A stretch of 64,000 bases of DNA. It comes from Filomicrobium sp. Its GTDB lineage: Bacteria > Pseudomonadota > Alphaproteobacteria > Rhizobiales > Hyphomicrobiaceae. Each line of letters begins with the position of its first letter. Within the stretch, counting starts at the first letter, position 1. Shown here piece after piece: positions 60,122-64,000 of this stretch. The notes under the pieces were generated by a model that was not told where the DNA came from, did not search any database, and was given only the letters and a program-made list of their open reading frames with translations. Both the position numbers and the translations under genes were made by a program. The stretch spans positions 2,048,606-2,112,605 of the forward strand of contig CP051234.1 of NCBI GenBank assembly GCA_017792465.1, given 5' to 3'.

Positions 60122-61194
60122 TGACTTTTGAGCCGTTCCGCCCGCTCGTTGCTGTCGTCACGCCCGTCTATAATGGTGCACGTAATTTGCGTACAACGAT
60201 GGAGTGCGTCCAGGCGCAAACCTACGCCAATCTGGTCCACGTGGTGGTCGACAATGCCAGCACGGATGGAACAGCGCAGATCATCGAATCTTTTCAAAAG
60301 ACCAAGGTTCCCGTTCAAGCATCGCGCAATGACGCATTGCTCCCTATCGAAAAGAATTGGGAGACGGCCGTCCGCAAAGTGCCGGCTGAAACGAAGTATT
60401 TTCTCGTGCTGTGTCACAACGATCTGATCACGCCGGACGCCATTGAAAAGTTCGTTGAAGTCGCCGAGCGCTATCCCTCTGTCGGCGTTGTTGGATGCCT
60501 GTGGCACTTCGGGCCGGATCCCAATCGCCGAGATCACCTGCGGGCCCAGGGGCTTCCACCCGACCGCAACTTTTTTGATGGACACTGGGCGCTAAAGTCG
60601 TTCCTCCAGCAATGTCACCATTCGACTTCGCCCAACCAGCAACTGTTCCGGCGATCCCTGCTTGACGAACGCAAACCGTTCTACTCTCAGGTCAACCAGT
60701 ACAATGATATCGAGGCTTGCGTTGCGACGCTTGTCGATCACGATTACGGCTTTGTGCACAGCCCATTGGGTTTCAGTCGCTGTGGCGACGGCGGCATTTC
60801 CGATTCTCCGACCGCAGGCGCCGAATACATCAAGGCTTGGCTCAATCTGATCGAGACTTATGGACCGGCCGTCATGTCTAAAGCCGATTTGGAAGAGACG
60901 CGGCGGGCGTTCCTTCACCACTACCATCGACGGCTCTTATTGTGGCGCCTCATGGGACGTGACAAGTCCCTCTACATCGAACATCGCGATTGGCTCGCTT
61001 CCAAGGGGCTTGAACCGTCTCTTACCGACTACGCCATAAGCCTGGTCGAGTGGGCCAAGGAAATCGTATTCAACAAACGGCAGTTGGTCGGCCGGTCTAA
61101 AGCTCTTTGCGACAGGACATGGAGCGAGCTTTCCTCCGAGGGGGCCGCCCCACGCGCTTCCAAGATTGAGTCGCTGGAATTGAAGTCGGCCTAG
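60121..61194 (+). CDS. Family 2 glycosyltransferase
   Basis: A 357-residue GT-A enzyme: PLVAVVTPVYNGARNLRTTM, VVVDNASTDGTAQIIESF and FLVLCHNDLITPDAIEKFVE (a variant of the DxD region, with HND), then HHSTSPNQQLFRRSLLDER. No membrane helices. It probably transfers a sugar to the lipid-linked repeat unit. Translationally coupled through the 43-residue gene to the acyltransferase upstream. Confidence 0.9.
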   Translation: MTFEPFRPLVAVVTPVYNGARNLRTTMECVQAQTYANLVHVVVDNASTDGTAQIIESFQKTKVPVQASRNDALLPIEKNWETAVRKVPAETKYFLVLCHNDLITPDAIEKFVEVAERYPSVGVVGCLWHFGPDPNRRDHLRAQGLPPDRNFFDGHWALKSFLQQCHHSTSPNQQLFRRSLLDERKPFYSQVNQYNDIEACVATLVDHDYGFVHSPLGFSRCGDGGISDSPTAGAEYIKAWLNLIETYGPAVMSKADLEETRRAFLHHYHRRLLLWRLMGRDKSLYIEHRDWLASKGLEPSLTDYAISLVEWAKEIVFNKRQLVGRSKALCDRTWSELSSEGAAPRASKIESLELKSA

Positions 61195-61209
61195 CTTTGA
61201 TTTTGCAGC

Positions 61210-62532
61210 TCAGACGTTTTGCAGTTCGGGCCGCTTGAGCGCGCGGCCTGCGGCCCGCTCCCCGGACTTGAAGGCCTGGTCGGTCCAGATATATCCCCAG
61301 TCACCATAGCGGCCGCAGTAGGCAATGCCGACATCGTCGAGGAAGCCGTGCACCGTTTCCAGGCTCTTGGGGCGATCGTAGTCGAAGATGACGTTGGCGT
61401 AGGGCGCGAAAATCACACTGGTATGGACGACATCTTCGCGCTTTTCGATGAGCCCGCATCGGAGCAAGTCGTCGATTGTCGGCTCGATCAGGCTGTCGGT
61501 CGGCACCTCAAGCGGCTTCCACTTCTTGCTGTAGTAATGCTCGGCCTGGAATGAGCCACAACCTACGGGCGCCATGCTGGAGGCAAACAGCGAGGGGTAG
61601 GACAGCCGAGTGAATGAGATGTCGTCGTCGTAGAAGTAGGTCCATTGCGCCTTCGAGTCGACCGGTTTGTTGAGCCCGATATTGACGAGCGCGACGCTGG
61701 AGCAGGATAGCAAGTTCGCCGCTTCCGACACGTCTTTGGGGGCGTTCTTGATGAGCGGGATCAGCTCGGGAAGGGGAATCGAAGAAACGAGCGACTCGTA
61801 GCTTGCGCGCTCGCCGTTCTGGAAAGTCAATTCGCGCGCGTCCGTATCAATCGCGACGACTTTGTGCCCGACACGCAAGTCCGCCATCGGTTCGAAGAGA
61901 GACAAGTAGGCAACGAAGCCGCCGTTGCTGGGGTAACGGAAATCATCGACGTAATGCACGTCGAGAGGTTCCGGCTTCAGCGCGCCAAGCAACATCTCTT
62001 CGAGTTTGGGACGATAGAGCCTGGGCCCAAGCCAGTCTGTCGTCAGGTTTTTGGCTTCGGTCGTGTGGTACTTCTTGGTGTACTGCATCGGGAACGTCTC
62101 GGCGAACGTTTTGCCGAAAGCCGCTCTGAGCCAGTCTTCATAGTTGTTGATCTGCGGGTCTGTAACCTTCGTCGCTTCGACGAAATCGTTGATGCAGGAA
62201 ACGATGAGTTCGGCGGGCAAGCCATGAAGATTGACCTGGGCGGGATGCTTGACCCAATGCCCCTGCCAGTAATTGTTCACGTAGGCCTTGAAGCGCTCGA
62301 ACTTGTCGTCGACCGATTTCGCGAACAGTTTCTGGATGCGCTTGTCGGATGTGAACGAGATGTGCGGGCCTTCGTCGAATGCGAACCCATCGTCGTAAAA
62401 ATGCGTCGAGGTGTGGCCGCCAAGCCGGGGGCGGGCTTCGTAAATCGTCGGCTTGACGCCCTCTTCGTGCAAAGCGTAAGCGGCGCCGAAACCGGCCATG
62501 CCTGCTCCCAAAACTGCGATCGACTTGCTCAT
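61210..62532 (-). CDS. FAD-dependent amine-oxidase-like / UDP-galactopyranose mutase-like protein
   Basis: A 440-residue flavoprotein: FAD motif IAVLGAGMAGFGAAYALHEE, then RPRLGGHTSTHFYDDGFAFD, EGPHISF, and a C-terminal FAD segment GIAYCGRYGDWGYIWTDQAF. The fold is that of NAD(P)/FAD-dependent protoporphyrinogen-oxidase-like proteins, which in glycan loci act on nucleotide sugars or lipids; some are mutase-like. The specific reaction cannot be read. It follows the epimerase gene by 17 bases on the same strand. Confidence 0.82.
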   Translation of the reverse strand: MSKSIAVLGAGMAGFGAAYALHEEGVKPTIYEARPRLGGHTSTHFYDDGFAFDEGPHISFTSDKRIQKLFAKSVDDKFERFKAYVNNYWQGHWVKHPAQVNLHGLPAELIVSCINDFVEATKVTDPQINNYEDWLRAAFGKTFAETFPMQYTKKYHTTEAKNLTTDWLGPRLYRPKLEEMLLGALKPEPLDVHYVDDFRYPSNGGFVAYLSLFEPMADLRVGHKVVAIDTDARELTFQNGERASYESLVSSIPLPELIPLIKNAPKDVSEAANLLSCSSVALVNIGLNKPVDSKAQWTYFYDDDISFTRLSYPSLFASSMAPVGCGSFQAEHYYSKKWKPLEVPTDSLIEPTIDDLLRCGLIEKREDVVHTSVIFAPYANVIFDYDRPKSLETVHGFLDDVGIAYCGRYGDWGYIWTDQAFKSGERAAGRALKRPELQNV

Positions 62533-62549
62533 GATTGTTCGGTTCCTCT

Positions 62550-63476
62550 TTACGCTCGCGTCTTCTCTTGGCCGGCCATAGACTGGCGGGCTGCCTTGAT
62601 GGTGTCGGCAATTCCGGCGCCAAGTGTCAGTTCTCTACGCCAACCGATCGCGGCCTCGGCCGGGCCAGGGTCGCCGAGAACAACGGGGGCTTCATCTGGA
62701 GGGGATTGGCGTGCGCCGATGCGGACGAGATCTTCTCTGCCCGTCTGGCGCGCCACTTCCAAGACAAGTTCGCGCAGGGAGATTGGCTCGCCGCTGGCCA
62801 AATCGACCGGGCCTTCATGATCGCTCAGTAAGCTCGCAACGATCCCGCTGGCGACATCGCCGATGTGCAGGTAATCGCGGACCTGGCGACCATGTGAGAT
62901 TTCGGCGGGGCGGCCTTCGAGCAATGAACGGACGACGTGCGCCACCAGACGCGTCGGATTTTCACCCGGGCCATAGATGAAGAACGGGCGCGGCCAGACG
63001 AACGACAGTCCAGAACTTTTTGAGAAGACGTCCAGGCTATTGCGCAGTGCGTTTTTCGCAGCCCCATAAATAGAGCCGGCGACAAGCGGAGTTGTATCTG
63101 GTCGGCAGATGCCGTAACGCCAATCATATTCGGCGCATGAGCCGACGACGGCTACGCGCTCGCCGCCGGCCTCGCGAAACGCTTCGATCAGGTCGATGCT
63201 TGCCTTCAGCCAATCCCAATTTCGAGGGCTCGCCATGACATCACCGTGGACGGGCTGCCAGGCGGCGTGGATCATGCGAGTCGGGCGGAGCTTCTCCAAA
63301 GCGAGGCGCGTCATTGCAGAATCGAGCAAATCAACTTGCACCGTCTCGACACGTGCGTCGCGAAAATCGAGAGCGGTGCGGCTTGCCGCGATGACGTTGA
63401 AATCGCGGTTAAGCAAATGCTGCACGCAGCGTTGGCCGATGAAACCGCTCGCGCCTGTTACGAGAACCTTAGTCAT
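62550..63476 (-). CDS. NAD-dependent nucleotide-sugar epimerase/reductase
   Basis: A 308-residue extended SDR: KVLVTGASGFIGQRCVQHLL, RMIHAAWQPVHGD, VVGSCAEYDW (Ser of the active site) and GSIYGAAKNALRN (Tyr, Lys), with GRQVRDYLHIGDVASGIV later. The shape resembles CDP-abequose or paratose synthase-type reductases as well as sugar epimerases. If it is a CDP-sugar reductase it would fit with the cytidylyltransferase and the paratose-epimerase-like gene. Its start overlaps the upstream small gene by 8 bases. Confidence 0.82.
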   Translation of the reverse strand: MTKVLVTGASGFIGQRCVQHLLNRDFNVIAASRTALDFRDARVETVQVDLLDSAMTRLALEKLRPTRMIHAAWQPVHGDVMASPRNWDWLKASIDLIEAFREAGGERVAVVGSCAEYDWRYGICRPDTTPLVAGSIYGAAKNALRNSLDVFSKSSGLSFVWPRPFFIYGPGENPTRLVAHVVRSLLEGRPAEISHGRQVRDYLHIGDVASGIVASLLSDHEGPVDLASGEPISLRELVLEVARQTGREDLVRIGARQSPPDEAPVVLGDPGPAEAAIGWRRELTLGAGIADTIKAARQSMAGQEKTRA

Positions 63477-63678
63477 TAGAAATCACGGGAGCGGAGTGTG
63501 GGCCGATCAGCCTCCACCGCACGCTGATCTGGCCGGGAAGCGTCGCGTGCAGGCGGACAAACGAAATCGGTTCTAGTTGCAGCACAATAGCTGGCTCATG
63601 CATTTCATCGTTATCGGCTTCGCGGAGTTCGTTCACCTGGCGCTCATTCCGCTCTAAAGCAATGGCAATACCCGACAT
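63469..63678 (-). CDS. Hypothetical small protein coupled to the epimerase
   Basis: A 69-residue frame from ATG 63678 with GGGA a few bases upstream, its stop inside the first codons of the epimerase gene. Contains VNELREADNDEMHEPAIVLQ and LPGQISVRWRLIGPHS. Beta-rich towards the end. A perfect 5-base inverted repeat (AACTG, TTGT, CAGTT) lies about 16 bases upstream. No family recognised. Confidence 0.5.
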   Translation of the reverse strand: MSGIAIALERNERQVNELREADNDEMHEPAIVLQLEPISFVRLHATLPGQISVRWRLIGPHSAPVISND

Positions 63679-64000
63679 ATAATCCCGTTTGTGAACTGTT
63701 GTCAGTTAACAATGCGGGGGGGCCAATCGCGAACGCTCTAAGCGGTTAGCGTTAAGGCGAGATCCCCGGCTGGCTCAATTCCAATCAAAAGATCGCAGCG
63801 CCGCCTAGTGCTTCTTGACGGCCGGTTCCACATACCTCTTTTGGCCTGCACCCAACCTGCCGTCGGACCGCCGCGCGACACGGCGCGCACATGTCCGTCT
63901 TCACGAGGCTGCAAACCTCCGGCCCTGTTATCCATTGTCGTCTCTTTGTATCCGGATTTCACACCAGTGCAGGTCCGCGGCACTGGCTACCTCTTTTGAG
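63679..64000. other. Window end, no gene supported
   Basis: Short frames exist on both strands (about 60-80 codons, basic, no leader or family). None is convincing. Confidence 0.4.

Noticed and set aside
63738-63983. 81-codon minus frame at the window end
   Set aside because: No leader, family or ribosome site; an overlapping plus frame is equally weak.
1-64000. tRNA, rRNA, CRISPR arrays, prophage or plasmid replication genes
   Set aside because: None was seen on either strand by reading; a covariance-model scan would be needed to exclude small RNAs.

Overview
The window looks like chromosome of a methylotrophic alphaproteobacterium. Hyphomicrobium or a close relative is the best guess. This rests on a lanthanide-type methanol dehydrogenase cluster, a periplasmic SBP56 methanethiol oxidase linked to SCO and MauG-like genes, an alphaproteobacterial Porin_2 porin, FixLJ-type and LuxR-type two-component genes, and moderately high GC by eye. 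No rRNA, tRNA, CRISPR array or intact insertion sequence was seen.

Region 1 (1-9.9 kb) is the xox-type methanol oxidation locus, mostly on the minus strand: xoxF, a XoxJ/MoxJ-like binding protein fused to ankyrin repeats, a c-type cytochrome with a long charged linker, a PQQ-system ABC-type binding protein and a YVTN beta-propeller protein cut by the window edge. Divergent from xoxF is a truncated SoxYZ-like gene, then a DUF3617 protein, and (minus) SUMF1-like and SRPBCC genes. The xoxF promoter region holds two perfect inverted repeats. Region 2 (10-14.2 kb) is regulatory and partly decayed: an ankyrin pseudogene with two in-frame TAG codons, two LuxR-type regulators (one lacking the phosphoacceptor Asp) around a histidine kinase reduced to its ATPase domain, a small secreted protein and an SPFH protein.

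Region 3 (14.2-29.1 kb) and region 7 (51.3-63.7 kb) are two halves of an extracellular polysaccharide or glycan locus. They hold three paralogous CgeB-like glycosyltransferases, GT4 and GT2 enzymes, glycoside hydrolase-like proteins, nucleotide-sugar enzymes (UDP-glucuronate decarboxylase, a CDP-paratose-epimerase-like protein, glucose-1-phosphate cytidylyltransferase, ManC, a sugar C-methyltransferase), a TylF-type O-methyltransferase, an acyltransferase, SGNH hydrolases, and a carbamoyltransferase with SxtJ and SxtK/DUF5989 partners.

Region 4 (30.2-41.7 kb) is the most interesting. A porin is followed by a nine-gene minus-strand island: methanethiol oxidase (mtoX), SCO, MauG-like di-heme peroxidase, PAS histidine kinase, FixJ-type regulator, OsmC-like protein, dihydrolipoamide dehydrogenase, a GcvH-like lipoyl carrier and a rhodanese. 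It ends at a strong terminator and faces a divergent LysR regulator across two palindromes. The first three genes match the known mtoX operon layout. The sensor pair and the lipoyl/OsmC/rhodanese part suggest a dedicated system for sensing methanethiol or its products and for handling sulfide or sulfane sulfur. That function is inference.

Region 5 (41.7-46.9 kb) has an OmpR-type two-component system, a small cytochrome c, three small related-looking proteins and a secretory lipase. Region 6 (47.3-51.3 kb) has AmtB without GlnK, a Tat-exported Hint-domain protein and a roughly 0.9 kb gene-poor stretch with two perfect hairpins.
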